In this document: positions 54,355 to 63,953 of the stretch, in pieces
How positions within the stretch are numbered: position 1 is the stretch's first letter
Layout of the letters: each line of letters starts with the position of its first letter
From: Micromonospora matsumotoense
Lineage (GTDB): Bacteria; Actinomycetota; Actinomycetes; Mycobacteriales; Micromonosporaceae
Direction of reading: 5' to 3'
Assembly: GCF_900091525.1 (NCBI RefSeq)
Contig: NZ_FMCU01000005.1
Span: 394,849-458,848, forward strand
DNA length: 64,000 bases
Notes under the pieces: model-generated
Seen by the model: the letters and a program-made list of their open reading frames with translations, nothing else
The model's database searches: none
Told to the model about the DNA's origin: nothing
Position numbers and translations under genes: made by a program

Positions 54355-55226
54355 CTCCTGGTGTAGTCGGGCAGTTCCTCCGCCACGCTGGCGAGGAAGT
54401 CGAGGCTGTCGGCGGGGCTGAGGGCCGCGGAACGCAGGCGCTCGTACAGGGAGGCGTAGTTGGCAACCTCGTCCGGGTCGGTGAGGACGAGGTCGCTGGT
54501 GATGGTGTCGACCGCGACGACCACCGGATCGCTCGGGTCGGGGTATCGGTAGCTGAAGTACGACGACCGGGGTACCGCGTTGCCAGCGATTCGCGCGGTC
54601 AGCCGCAGTACCCGGATCGTGGTCTTCTGCTTCTCGTGACCGACGTTGATCAAGTGGTCGAGCTGCGCGCGGACGACCTCCGGCGGTGCGGCGTGCCGAC
54701 GGATCGCGAGCTCATCGATGATCACTTCGTAGGTGGGTCCGCCGGGTCTGTCCAGGACCCGTTGCCGGGCAGCTCGGGCTTCCAGTGCTCGCTCCACCGT
54801 GAATCTCCGGGGGTAGGCAGCACGATCTGCCACCGCGCGGACCTCGGTGTACGCCGGGATCTGCAACAAACCCGGCAGCAGGGTGATGTGGTACTCGGCG
54901 ATGTGCTCCGCACCGGCTTCCAGGTCCGCGTAGAGGGCCTGGCGTGGTCCCATCTCGACGCGGAAATTCTCCCACCATCCGTTCTCCTGGGACTCACGAG
55001 CGATGGCCATGATCTCTTCCCACCGCTTTTCGCCAACCCGAAAGTGGTCGAGGACTCGCATGATCTCGTCTTGATCTGGTCGGACTCTCGCGTTTTCCAA
55101 ACGGCTCAGCTTTTGCTTGGCGATTTTTGTCTCTTTGCAGAGCCTCTCAGCGGAGTAGCCGTGTTCCTCCCGTAGTCGCACGAGTTCGGTAGCGAGCCGG
55201 CGACGACGGACATATGGACTGATCAC
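54351..55226 (-). CDS. XRE regulator with DUF5753 domain
   Basis: 291 aa from GTG 55226, which has GGAGG five bases upstream; the longer frame to 55343 is not needed. HTH_XRE at ~10-60 (SAERLCKETKIAKQKLSRLE) and DUF5753 from ~90 (EHIAEYHITLLPGLLQIPAY, FTVERALEARAARQRVLDR, VYASL-like end NYASLYERLRSAALS). Coupled to DUF397. It lies divergent to the lanthipeptide cluster and may regulate it; the link is positional only. Confidence 0.92.
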   Translation of the reverse strand: MISPYVRRRRLATELVRLREEHGYSAERLCKETKIAKQKLSRLENARVRPDQDEIMRVLDHFRVGEKRWEEIMAIARESQENGWWENFRVEMGPRQALYADLEAGAEHIAEYHITLLPGLLQIPAYTEVRAVADRAAYPRRFTVERALEARAARQRVLDRPGGPTYEVIIDELAIRRHAAPPEVVRAQLDHLINVGHEKQKTTIRVLRLTARIAGNAVPRSSYFSYRYPDPSDPVVVAVDTITSDLVLTDPDEVANYASLYERLRSAALSPADSLDFLASVAEELPDYTRR

Positions 55227-55749
55227 CGATACCTCCGGCGAGAGACGCGAATAGCCCGGTGATCCATCCTGCCTGGACCCCGGCGACGAGAGCGTAACGC
55301 CTGTTTTACCGATCATCGCTAGCGCCGACCATGCTTTCCGCAAAGAAACCCCAGTTCAAGCGCACGACGACCGGTAAGTCTCCCCCTAGCTTTCCCCATT
55401 TGTCGGTGTTCCCGGGGTTACGCAAGAACCGCGATCGTGGAAGCACCACAAGCAATGTGTCTACGGCTTGTAATGGGGGCGCGCGGCGACAGGTTCGCGG
55501 CGGAGTCCCGACGATCCGAGGTGCGGGAGGAACGGCATGGACGCCACGAGCGCAACGCTGATAGCCGTTCGGTATACCTGAGGCCCCTGCCCGCTGTCGC
55601 TGCCGGGGAGGGCGTGGCGGCGGGCAGGCCGAACGTCGCGAGTTCTCATGGACGCCGTTTTAGAAAGGCGGATCGATCCGCCTGCCAACGTGCCGGTAGC
55701 TGCGGGGGCTACCTGCCCACCCAACATCCCAGTCCCATTGGAGGCTTCC
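55227..55749. promoter_or_regulatory. Upstream region of lanthipeptide cluster
   Basis: 523 bp between the divergent XRE gene and the precursor gene. It must hold the promoter of the biosynthetic operon. It includes a very short ORF (55537-55581) with a good ribosome site. No clear direct repeats or hairpins recognised. Confidence 0.4.
55537..55581 (+). CDS. Possible 14-aa leader peptide
   Basis: ATG 55537 is preceded by GGGAGG with 5-bp spacing and encodes MDATSATLIAVRYT before TGA. It lies ~170 bp ahead of the lanthipeptide precursor. It could be a regulatory upstream ORF; there is no further evidence. Confidence 0.25.
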   Translation: MDATSATLIAVRYT

Positions 55750-55884
55750 ATGAACAGCCTGCTCGCCGTCAGCAACGACCCGTTCGAGCTCGACGTGCAG
55801 ATCGTCACGGACGGTCCGGTCGCCGCCGCGCTGCTGGCCGACACGGACGACGGCTGCGACACCGTGAAGGGCAGCGACTGCTGA
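55750..55884 (+). CDS. lanA: FxLD-type class I lanthipeptide precursor
   Basis: 44 aa from ATG 55750 (GGAGG five bases upstream). The leader has the FxLD signature NDPFELDVQIV; the C-terminal core ends ADTDDGCDTVKGSDC, with two Cys, two or three Ser/Thr and an Asp-Gly pair. LanB should dehydrate Ser/Thr, LanC should close up to two lanthionine rings, and the PIMT-like enzyme would act on an Asp. A longer frame from 55648 is open but lacks a ribosome site. Confidence 0.85.
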   Translation: MNSLLAVSNDPFELDVQIVTDGPVAAALLADTDDGCDTVKGSDC

Positions 55885-55996
55885 TCGAACACCCTCGCTG
55901 GTTCCGGCAGGCGATCCCCCGATGCCTGCCGGAACCAGCACCCCACATCCAGCCGTGCCCCCGGAGGAGCGCCTCGTGACGGAAGGAGGACGATTC

Positions 55997-58900
55997 ATGT
56001 TTCGGTCGGTCGATGCCGCGACGATCCGCATTGCCGCTCACTCATGGCCCGACGGCCCGGCTCCTTGGCCGGACCGGAGCGACACCTCCGGTGTCGCGGA
56101 CTGGTTGCAAGCAACGTGGCGGAAGGTCGGCTTGGCCGAGGCTGTCTGGGCCGCCAGCCCTGAGTTCGCTGCTCGCGTAGAAGCGGTCCTCGCCACAGGA
56201 AGCGCGACTCCAGACCGAGGGTGGCGGATGGCGTTGGCGTTGGCGCGGTACTTGGTCCGTGCGCAGCGGCGTGCGACGCCCTTCGGGTTGTTCTCGGGGG
56301 TGGCGACTCTGCGGTTCGACACGGTGGCTGCGGTGGTGCCGGCGGGGCAGTCGGCGATTCGGGTACGGCCGGACGCGAGTTGGCTCGCGTCCCTGATTGC
56401 GCGCCTTGAAGTTGAGCCCGACGTGCGCCGCCGTCTGCCTGTGCAGGCGAACAACCTGGCGCTGGTGAACGGGCCTCGGATAGTCGTGGCGCGCCGGCCG
56501 CACGCCTCTGCACGTACGGAGTCGACCTCGGTCAGGAGCACCGCAGCGGTACGGCTGGCGGTGTCGCTCGCCCGTTCCCCGTTGCCGTGGGCTGAGCTGC
56601 TCGACGCGGTCGCTGCTGCGTTTCCCGGCTTCCCACGCGCGTCCGCTGACACGATGGTTGCCGGCCTGGTGGACCACGGCGTGTTGATCTCCGCTCTCCG
56701 ACCACCATCGACGTGCACGGACCCGATCAGGCATGTCCTGGACACCCTCGATGCGGCGTTCGACGGTGATCCGGAGGGGCAGCGAGCCCTTCGGGTCGAG
56801 CTGCGCTCGCTGCATGGTCGTCTCGGTGGTACTAGGCCAGCGAGCGCGACGTACCTTCGTGGGCTCGCCGACCGCATGCGCAGCGTCGCACCGGCCAACC
56901 AGCCGCTCGCGGTGGATCTTCAGCTCGCGGATCAGGTCGCCCTGCCGGAGCAGGTCGCCGCCGAGATCGCCGCATCGGTGGAGGTGCTGCGACGGCTGAC
57001 GCCAGATCCGGCGGGGCGGCCCGAGTGGCGTGTGTACCGTGCCCGGTTCGTCGACCGCTACGGGATGACGGCTGTGGTGCCGCTCGCTCGACTGGTAGAT
57101 CCGCTCGTCGGGTTGGGCGTCCCAGAACACTTCGGCGCTTTGGGCAACGCGCCTGCGGCACCACTGTCCGGCCGTGACGAGCGTCTGCTCGCGATGGCTC
57201 AGCAGGCGGTGATCGATGGTGTTCGTGAGGTGGTTCTCGATGACGCGGCCGTCGAATGGCTCGCCGGCGCTGGCCGAGTCATCGGGCCTGTTAGCCCTCA
57301 CGTCGACGTCTCGGCAGAGGTACGCGCGGTCTCGCTGGAGGCGCTGACACAGGGACGGTTCACTGTCGCGCTGACCGGCATGGGCCGCTCGGCGATGGCG
57401 ACGAGCGGGCGTTTCCTCGACGGGCTGCCCTACGCCGACCGGGAGTTGATGTGCCGGGAGTTCGCCCGCCTTCCAGTCGCGGTGGACGGGGCCATGCCAG
57501 TGCAACTGAGCTTCCCGCCGCGCAAGCTACACAGCCAAAACGTGCTCAGCTCCCGGCAGGTACTTCCGTGGCTGGTCAGCCTGGCTGAGCACCGGCCCGT
57601 GGCTGAGAACGTGATTGGCCTCGACGACCTCGGTGTGACCGCCGGCCGGGATCGGCTGGTGTTGGTGTCGATGTCGCGGCGGCGGGTGGTGGAGCCGACG
57701 GTGGCGCACGCTGCCGCCGTACACACGATGCCGCTGCTCGGCCGGTTCCTCCTGGAGCTGCCGCGAGCCACGGATGCCCGGCTGAAACCGTTCGACTGGG
57801 GTGCGGCTTCCTGCTTGCCGTTTCGACCCGCGCTGAGGTACGGGCGCGTCCTCTTGGCGGCGGCCCGGTGGCGGGTCGATCCGGCGGCCCTGCCCGGTGC
57901 GGACGCCAGCGATGGCGAATGGTTGACGGCCTGGGAGGCGCTGCGGACGAGGCTGCGGCTGCCGGCATGGGTGCAGGTCGGCAACGGTGACCAGCGGCTT
58001 CGGCTCCGCCTCGATCAGTCCATGGATCGTGCCCTGCTGCGTGCCCACCTGGACGCCAGCGCCGGACCGGTCACCGTAGTGGACGCGGCGAGTCCGAAGG
58101 ACTTCGGTTGGCTCTCCGGCCGCGCCCACGAGATCGTCGTGCCAGTCGCCTCGACGGTTGCGCCCGCTGCCGCGCCGGCTGCGGTTACCGCGCGAGGCGC
58201 ATGGCCGCCACCCGCTCCCCCCGAGCCGATCATGCCGGGTGCCAGTGGCCTGCTGTCCGCTTCGGTGGCCGTCGACCCTTCGACGATGGAGCTGGTCTTG
58301 GCCCGAGAGCTGCCCGCGCTGTTCGCCGACTGGCCCGAGCCACCGCTGTGGTGGTTCGTGCGCATGCGACGCCCCACCCCGCAGCTTCGACTACGACTGC
58401 ACACCGATGACTACGGCGACGCGGCGGTACGGGTCGGGCGATGGGTCGGCGGGCTCCGACAGCAGCGCCTTGCCGGCGATTGGAGCCTGGACACCTACCA
58501 GCCCGAGTCCGGTCGGTACGGCTGCGGCACCGCGCTGGCAGCGGCCGAGAAACTCTTCGCCGCCGACTCCACCGCAGCCCTGGCACAGCTGGTAGCGCTG
58601 CCCGAGTCTGGGATCAATCGGCAGGCGCTGACCGCCCTGAGCATGGTCGACCTGACCGCCTCGATGCTCGGCAGCCGCACCGACGGATGCGAGTGGCTGG
58701 TGGCGCGCCCCGAGCAGACCGGGCAGGCACCGGTCCAGCGAGACGTGCTGCGCCAAGCGGTCACCCTCGACCCGAGCGAACTTCCCGAGCCCATCCAGCA
58801 TGCATGGCGGGAGCGCTCCAGGGCCGCCGCCCGGTACGTAGCCGAACTGTCCGCCGTCGCCGGCCCGCTCACCCCAGCCTCGGTGCTCGCGTCGCTGATG

Positions 58901-59026
58901 CACCTGCACGTCGTTCGCGCTCTCGGTCCCGACGAAGACGCCGAACAGCTCACCTACCGGTTGGCTCGCCATGTCGCGCTGGCGGCGGTGCGTCGCCGGG
59001 TTCGCGCCAAAGGAGCATCCCGATGA
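55997..59026 (+). CDS. lanB: Lantibiotic dehydratase (full-length LanB)
   Basis: 1009 aa from ATG 55997, which has GGAAGGAGG seven bases upstream; the frame to 55922 is open but unnecessary. The N-terminal ~700 residues are the tRNA-Glu-dependent glutamylation domain (RRATPFGLFSGVATL, FLDGLPYADRELMCREF, LPRATDARLKPFDWG). The last ~260 form the SpaB_C elimination domain (LWWFVRMRRPTPQLRLRLH). The enzyme glutamylates and eliminates Ser/Thr of the precursor to Dha/Dhb. The stop overlaps the LanC start (ATGA at 59023). Confidence 0.93.
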   Translation: MFRSVDAATIRIAAHSWPDGPAPWPDRSDTSGVADWLQATWRKVGLAEAVWAASPEFAARVEAVLATGSATPDRGWRMALALARYLVRAQRRATPFGLFSGVATLRFDTVAAVVPAGQSAIRVRPDASWLASLIARLEVEPDVRRRLPVQANNLALVNGPRIVVARRPHASARTESTSVRSTAAVRLAVSLARSPLPWAELLDAVAAAFPGFPRASADTMVAGLVDHGVLISALRPPSTCTDPIRHVLDTLDAAFDGDPEGQRALRVELRSLHGRLGGTRPASATYLRGLADRMRSVAPANQPLAVDLQLADQVALPEQVAAEIAASVEVLRRLTPDPAGRPEWRVYRARFVDRYGMTAVVPLARLVDPLVGLGVPEHFGALGNAPAAPLSGRDERLLAMAQQAVIDGVREVVLDDAAVEWLAGAGRVIGPVSPHVDVSAEVRAVSLEALTQGRFTVALTGMGRSAMATSGRFLDGLPYADRELMCREFARLPVAVDGAMPVQLSFPPRKLHSQNVLSSRQVLPWLVSLAEHRPVAENVIGLDDLGVTAGRDRLVLVSMSRRRVVEPTVAHAAAVHTMPLLGRFLLELPRATDARLKPFDWGAASCLPFRPALRYGRVLLAAARWRVDPAALPGADASDGEWLTAWEALRTRLRLPAWVQVGNGDQRLRLRLDQSMDRALLRAHLDASAGPVTVVDAASPKDFGWLSGRAHEIVVPVASTVAPAAAPAAVTARGAWPPPAPPEPIMPGASGLLSASVAVDPSTMELVLARELPALFADWPEPPLWWFVRMRRPTPQLRLRLHTDDYGDAAVRVGRWVGGLRQQRLAGDWSLDTYQPESGRYGCGTALAAAEKLFAADSTAALAQLVALPESGINRQALTALSMVDLTASMLGSRTDGCEWLVARPEQTGQAPVQRDVLRQAVTLDPSELPEPIQHAWRERSRAAARYVAELSAVAGPLTPASVLASLMHLHVVRALGPDEDAEQLTYRLARHVALAAVRRRVRAKGASR

Positions 59027-60285
59027 CCGAAGCACCGCTGAGGACACCATTGCTCCGGGCGGCTGAGGCGATGGCCGCGTGCATCACCGACACCCTGACC
59101 GAGCCGCCGCCCCCGGATTTCGCAGCGGACGACTACGGGCCACGCAGTTCCCGCTGGTACGCCCAGTCGCTGTCCCGGGGTGCCGCCGGGGTGGCACTCC
59201 TGCACGGGGTGCGAGCGCAGACAGGACACGGTGGGTGGGAACCGGTTCATGCCTGGCTGCGACGCGCGACCGCTGACACGCTGAACAGCGGCAGCGGAGC
59301 CGGACTCTGGTTCGGCGCACCCGCTGTCACCCACGCGCTGACCACGGCCATGCCCCACGCCCGCCCAGCAGCCCTGGACACGCTTGATCATGCCCTCGAT
59401 GACCAGGTGGAACGCCGCCTGGCCGCTGCTACGGCACGCCTCGCGGCGCGTGCCCGGCCCTCGCTGTCGGAGTTCGACCTCGTACGCGGGCTGACCGGCC
59501 TGGGAGCCCACCTGCTGTGCCGCGCCTCGCACGGACCTCTGCTCCGGCGGGTGCTGGCGTACCTGGTCCAACTCACCGAGCCGGTGCACACCGACGATGA
59601 GGCGGGCCGACTCGCGCCGGGTTGGTGGAGCGCAGACCCCACCGACCGCGAAGGTCCGGAGCAGGGCGGGCACGCCAACGTCGGCATGGCGCACCGCATC
59701 ACCGGCCCTCTGGCTCTCCTGGCCCTGGCCATGCGGCAGAACATCCGGGTGCCGAGGCACGCGGAGGCGATCCGCCGGATCTGCACGTGGCTCGACCGCT
59801 GGCAGCAGACAAGCCCTGCGGGACCGTGGTGGCCGGAGAAGATCACCGTCGCGGAGTTGCGCGCCGGAAAACCCTCCATGAGCGGACCGGCGCGGCCGTC
59901 CTGGTGCTACGGCACCCCTGGAGTCGCCCGCGCCCAACAGTTGGCCGGCATCGCTCTCGACGACGCCGCCCGCCAAGAGGCGGCAGAAGAGGCCCTGACC
60001 CGCTGCCTGGCCGACCCCCTCCAACTCAGCCGGATCGTCGATCCGTCGCTGTGCCACGGCTGGGCAGGGCTCGCCGCTACGGCCTGGTACGCCGCCGCCG
60101 ACGCCCGCACCGCCGACCTCCAGAAACAGCTTCCCCAAGTCGTGCGCCTGCTGATCCAACACGCCACGGACACCACCCCGGCACGATCCGGCTTGATCAC
60201 AGGCGCCGCCGGAATAGCCCTCACCCTGCACACCATCGCGACCGGCACCGACGTCCGCTGGGCCACCAGCCTGCTGATCAACTAG
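59023..60285 (+). CDS. lanC: Lanthionine synthetase C-like cyclase
   Basis: 420 aa. LanC barrel with GLWFGAPAVTHAL, GGHANVGMAHRITGPLALL, zinc ligands C297 in PSWCYGTPG and C344-H345 in LCHGWAGL. It should add Cys thiols to Dha/Dhb to form lanthionine rings. ATG overlaps the LanB stop; AAAGGAG lies inside the LanB end. The next gene begins 15 bp later. Confidence 0.93.
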   Translation: MTEAPLRTPLLRAAEAMAACITDTLTEPPPPDFAADDYGPRSSRWYAQSLSRGAAGVALLHGVRAQTGHGGWEPVHAWLRRATADTLNSGSGAGLWFGAPAVTHALTTAMPHARPAALDTLDHALDDQVERRLAAATARLAARARPSLSEFDLVRGLTGLGAHLLCRASHGPLLRRVLAYLVQLTEPVHTDDEAGRLAPGWWSADPTDREGPEQGGHANVGMAHRITGPLALLALAMRQNIRVPRHAEAIRRICTWLDRWQQTSPAGPWWPEKITVAELRAGKPSMSGPARPSWCYGTPGVARAQQLAGIALDDAARQEAAEEALTRCLADPLQLSRIVDPSLCHGWAGLAATAWYAAADARTADLQKQLPQVVRLLIQHATDTTPARSGLITGAAGIALTLHTIATGTDVRWATSLLIN

Positions 60286-60299
60286 ACGAGGAGAGCGTC

Positions 60300-62384
60300 G
60301 TGGATCTCGACTCCGAACCCGACACCGAGCCACCAGGCGTGGCGCCGGCGAGCCGATGGCGCCAGATCAACCTGACCCTCTCGGACTGGCAGAGCGCTGA
60401 GGATTTCGCCGCAACCCGGCTCGCCCCTGAGCTCGCCGCTGCGGAAGACCACCGGACGATCACCGCCTTCTGGTTCATCCGCAAGAGCGAGACGTGGCGG
60501 TTGCGGCTACTGCCCGGCGACCGGCTCGCCCAGGTCTACGCCCTCCTCGCCTCCATCACCGACGACGACCGCATCCGCGGTGTCACCGAGCCCGTCTACC
60601 GCCCCGAGGCGTACGCCTTCGGCGGTGACCAGGCCATGACGATCGCCCACACCCTCTTCCACGCGGACAGCCGCCACATCCTCGGCCATCTCGCCACCAC
60701 CGGCGGCACCCACCGGCGTGAACTCGGCGTCCTGCTCGCCACTCGCCTCCTACGCGCCGCCGGACTGGAGTTCTCCGAGCAGGGCGACGTCTGGCGACTT
60801 CTCGCCTCGCGCCGGCACCAGCCAAACGCCCCCGCGCCGAGCCCACGGCTCATCGCGGCGGTGCAGCGCCTACAAACCGCGGCCGACGACACGGCCGCAA
60901 GCCCTCTGGTCATCACCCCGCAATGGCCGAGAGCCCAGGAGCAGGCGGGCGCGGACCTCGGCTTCCTCGACCGACACGGCGCGCTGACTCGCGACCTACG
61001 CGAGGTGCTGACCCACCACCTTTTGTTCCTGTTCAACCGGCTCGGCATCTCCGCCGCTGACACCTGGCTACTCGCGACGGCGGCCGTGACCGTCACCTTC
61101 CACCACCCCTTCGACACCCCATCCGGCTATCAACCCGCCGCCAAGATCGGAAGTAGGGTCAACGCAGTGAACACTTCCCCCACCGCACCGGGAACGTCGA
61201 GTGCCGCGACGCTGCGCGACCAGCTCGCCAGCACGCTCGGACAGCGCGGCCACATCCGATCCGGCGCCGTCGCGCACGCATTCCGTACGGTGCCCCGCGA
61301 GCAGTTCCTCCCCGGTGTCGACCTGGAAACCGTCTACACCCGCCGCCAGATCGTCACCAAACGAGACCCCAGCGGTGCCGCGTTGTCGTCCGCGTCGAGC
61401 CCCAGTCTCGTCGCGGACATGCTCGAACAACTCGCCCCGCAACCCGGCCACCGCGTCCTGGAGATCGGCGCGGCCACCGGCATCAACGCCGCCCTGCTCG
61501 CCGAGCTGACCAGCCCCGGCGGCACGGTCGTCACCATCGAACTCGACCAGGACCTCGCCGACGGCGCCCGCGCCGGCCTCGACCGCGCCGGCTACGACAC
61601 CGTGAAGGTGATCTGCGGCGACGGAGCCCTCGGCGACCCCGAGCACGCGCCCTACGACCGGATCATCGTCACCGCCGGAGCCTGGGACATCTCCGCTGCC
61701 TGGTGGGAACAACTCGCCGACCACGGCCGCATCGTCGTACCCCTACGCGTGCACGAGAGCGGCCTGACCCGATGCTTCGCCTTCGACCGCACCGACCCCC
61801 ACCAGCTCGTCAGCACCACGACGCCACTGGTCTGCGGATTCGTTCCCATGCGCGGCACCGCCGAGCACACCGACCACCACGTACGCCTCGACACCGACGT
61901 GGTCCTCAAACTCGACGCCACCGACCAGCCCGACCGCGCCGCGCTCGCCAGCGCCCTCAGTCACTCCCGGCTCGAACGCTGGACCGGCATCCAGGTCAGC
62001 GACGCCGACCCGATCGGCCACCTCGACCTGTGGCTCCTCGTTCACGCCACCAGGCCGTTCGGTCGCCTCGGCGTCGGTGATACCGCCCGCACCAGTGGAC
62101 TGGTCACCCCCGCCTACCGGTGGGCCGGTGCCGCCATCTACCACGGCGGCACCATCGCCTACCTCGCCTTCCAGGACGCGGGCAACGGTCACCACGAAAT
62201 CGGCGCAATCGCACACGGCCCGGACGCCACCACGCTCGCCACCGAGCTGACCAACCTGCTCGACCAATGGGACGAGGCCCACCGCCCCAACCAGCCCACC
62301 GTCACCGCGCACCGCGCAGGATCCCGGCCCGCCGACCATGGCGACATCAGCCGAGCCGACACCATCCTCACGATCTCCTTCTGA
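60300..62384 (+). CDS. Fused SpaB_C-like protein and FxLD-system PIMT methyltransferase
   Basis: 694 aa from GTG 60300 (GAGGAGA upstream). Residues ~20-280 are a thiopeptide-type SpaB_C-like domain (ITAFWFIRKSETWRLRLLP, FGGDQAMTIAHTLFHADS). Residues ~295-690 are a protein-L-isoaspartate-methyltransferase-like domain of the FxLD system: AFRTVPREQFLPG, SAM motif HRVLEIGAATGINAALL (~385), and GDGALGDPEHAPYDRIIVT. PIMT-like lanthipeptide enzymes methylate Asp to form succinimide/isoAsp. The two are often separate genes; here no stop separates them. A GTG at 61167 after AGTAGGG could also start the MT alone. Confidence 0.85.
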   Translation: MDLDSEPDTEPPGVAPASRWRQINLTLSDWQSAEDFAATRLAPELAAAEDHRTITAFWFIRKSETWRLRLLPGDRLAQVYALLASITDDDRIRGVTEPVYRPEAYAFGGDQAMTIAHTLFHADSRHILGHLATTGGTHRRELGVLLATRLLRAAGLEFSEQGDVWRLLASRRHQPNAPAPSPRLIAAVQRLQTAADDTAASPLVITPQWPRAQEQAGADLGFLDRHGALTRDLREVLTHHLLFLFNRLGISAADTWLLATAAVTVTFHHPFDTPSGYQPAAKIGSRVNAVNTSPTAPGTSSAATLRDQLASTLGQRGHIRSGAVAHAFRTVPREQFLPGVDLETVYTRRQIVTKRDPSGAALSSASSPSLVADMLEQLAPQPGHRVLEIGAATGINAALLAELTSPGGTVVTIELDQDLADGARAGLDRAGYDTVKVICGDGALGDPEHAPYDRIIVTAGAWDISAAWWEQLADHGRIVVPLRVHESGLTRCFAFDRTDPHQLVSTTTPLVCGFVPMRGTAEHTDHHVRLDTDVVLKLDATDQPDRAALASALSHSRLERWTGIQVSDADPIGHLDLWLLVHATRPFGRLGVGDTARTSGLVTPAYRWAGAAIYHGGTIAYLAFQDAGNGHHEIGAIAHGPDATTLATELTNLLDQWDEAHRPNQPTVTAHRAGSRPADHGDISRADTILTISF

Positions 62385-62507
62385 CCGCAGCCAGGCCGGG
62401 GCGGTGCCCTGTCCCGCCCCGGTGGACGAGCGCAGCTGAGCCGTCACGTACGACCTGAACGCACCTCGTTGCCCACATGCGGCCCTTCCGCAGCGGATGA
62501 GGACACC

Positions 62508-62687
62508 ATGACTCCGTCTCTTGCCGCCACCATCGCGGCCCGCTTCCCTCTCGTCGCCCGCAAACGACCGCCCGCCAAACCACTGGACGCTCGGGTAGAC
62601 CGGCTCGTCAGGCTCGCCGAGACCGCACACTGCGAGAGCGACCCGGACAAGGCGTCCATGGTGTTCAACGGGGCGGCCTGGGCCTGA
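62508..62687 (+). pseudogene. TPR-like gene start, cut by IS3-family insertion
   Basis: From ATG 62508 about 57 native codons remain (LDARVDRLVRLAETAHCESD then DKASMVFNGAAW), after which the frame enters the IS at 62685 and stops. The segment looks like the start of a helical-repeat protein often associated with such clusters. If the rest lies beyond the right window edge, the gene was interrupted by this insertion. Confidence 0.65.
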
Positions 62688-62748
62688 CCCGTTTTGACGG
62701 ACATCCGAGATCAGGAGCCCGGTGGGCTCCGGGAGGATGTCCAGCATC

Positions 62749-63060
62749 ATGGAGAGCATGGGTAAGAAGCGGCCCCGGCCTCGCCGGTCGTTCACGGCGC
62801 AGTTCAAGGCCGAGATCGTTGAGCTGTGTCAGCGTGGGGACCGCACGATCAGGCAGGTCAGCGACGATTTCGACTTGACCGAGACCGCGGTGCGTGACTG
62901 GGTCAAGCAAGCCGAACTCGACACCGGTACCCGCTCCGACGGGCTGAGCAGCGACGAGAAGGCCGAACTCGCCCAACTGCGGCGGGAAAACCGCCGGTTG
63001 CGCGAGGACGTCGATATCTTGAAGCGGGCGACGGCTTTCTTCGCGAAGGAGACCCGGTGA
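62749..63060 (+). CDS. IS3-family transposase OrfA
   Basis: 103 aa from ATG 62749 (ATG 62758 also possible). HTH: FTAQFKAEIVELCQRGDRTI and TAVRDWVKQAEL; then the leucine zipper LAQLRRENRRLREDVDILKR that joins OrfA and OrfB. Its stop overlaps the OrfB GTG (GTGA at 63057), so OrfB can be made by coupling or by frameshifting. Confidence 0.93.
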   Translation: MESMGKKRPRPRRSFTAQFKAEIVELCQRGDRTIRQVSDDFDLTETAVRDWVKQAELDTGTRSDGLSSDEKAELAQLRRENRRLREDVDILKRATAFFAKETR

Positions 63061-63953
63061 ACGTGTACCCGTTCATCGAGGCGGAGAAGGCCGGCAAGCA
63101 CAACGTCACACGCGCGTGCGAGCTGATGAAGGTCTCCCGATCCGCCTACTACCAGCACGCCACCGGTCAGCAGTCGCAGCGAGACCTGACCGACCAGGCG
63201 CTGACCGCGAAGATCATCGAGGTGCACGCGATGTCGAAGGGCACCTACGGAGCCCCCCGGGTGCACGCCGAACTGACCGACGCCGGGCTGCGGCACGGAC
63301 GTAAACGCATCGCCCGGCTGATGCGCGACGTCGGCGTGCGCGGCAAGAGCCCGCGCCGGTGGCAGACGACCACCATCACCGACCCCGCGGCAGCCGATCG
63401 TGCGGACCTGATCGGTCGGGACTTCACCACCGACCCCGCCCGCATCGACACCCGCTGGTGCGGAGACATCACCTACATCAACACGTGGCAGGGCTGGCTG
63501 TATCTGGCCACTGTCATCGACCTGGCATCCCGTCGCGTCGTGGGCTGGGCCGTCGCCGATCACCTCAAAACCGACCTGATCGATGCCGCCCTGAACGACG
63601 CGATCGTGCGGCGCCGCCCACCGTCTGGGCTGATCTTCCACTCCGACCGCGGCTGCCAGTACACCAGCGCCCAACACGCCCGCCTCGCCGCCACCCACAG
63701 CATCCGCCTGTCCAACAGCCGTCGCGGGCAATGCTGGGACAACGCGGTAGCCGAGTCCTTCTTCGCTACGGTCAAGACCGAACTGCTGCACCGGCAGCCG
63801 TGGCCCACACACACCGCCGCCCGCCAGGCCACATTCGAGTACATCGAAGGCTGGTACAACACCCGTCGCCGGCACTCCTCGCTGGGCTACCTCAGCCCAG
63901 CCGCCTACGAAGCCACCCGCCACACCATTCAACCGGTACACCAGGCCGCCTAG
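63057..63953 (+). CDS. IS3-family transposase OrfB
   Basis: 298 aa. HTH_21 segment GTYGAPRVHAELTDAG, then the rve catalytic core with DDE residues: Asp in WCGDITYIN, Asp in IFHSDRGCQYTS and Glu in NAVAESFFATVK, ending YNTRRRHSSLGYLSP. Complete and without lesions; catalyses copy-out transposition of the element. Confidence 0.95.
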   Translation: MNVYPFIEAEKAGKHNVTRACELMKVSRSAYYQHATGQQSQRDLTDQALTAKIIEVHAMSKGTYGAPRVHAELTDAGLRHGRKRIARLMRDVGVRGKSPRRWQTTTITDPAAADRADLIGRDFTTDPARIDTRWCGDITYINTWQGWLYLATVIDLASRRVVGWAVADHLKTDLIDAALNDAIVRRRPPSGLIFHSDRGCQYTSAQHARLAATHSIRLSNSRRGQCWDNAVAESFFATVKTELLHRQPWPTHTAARQATFEYIEGWYNTRRRHSSLGYLSPAAYEATRHTIQPVHQAA

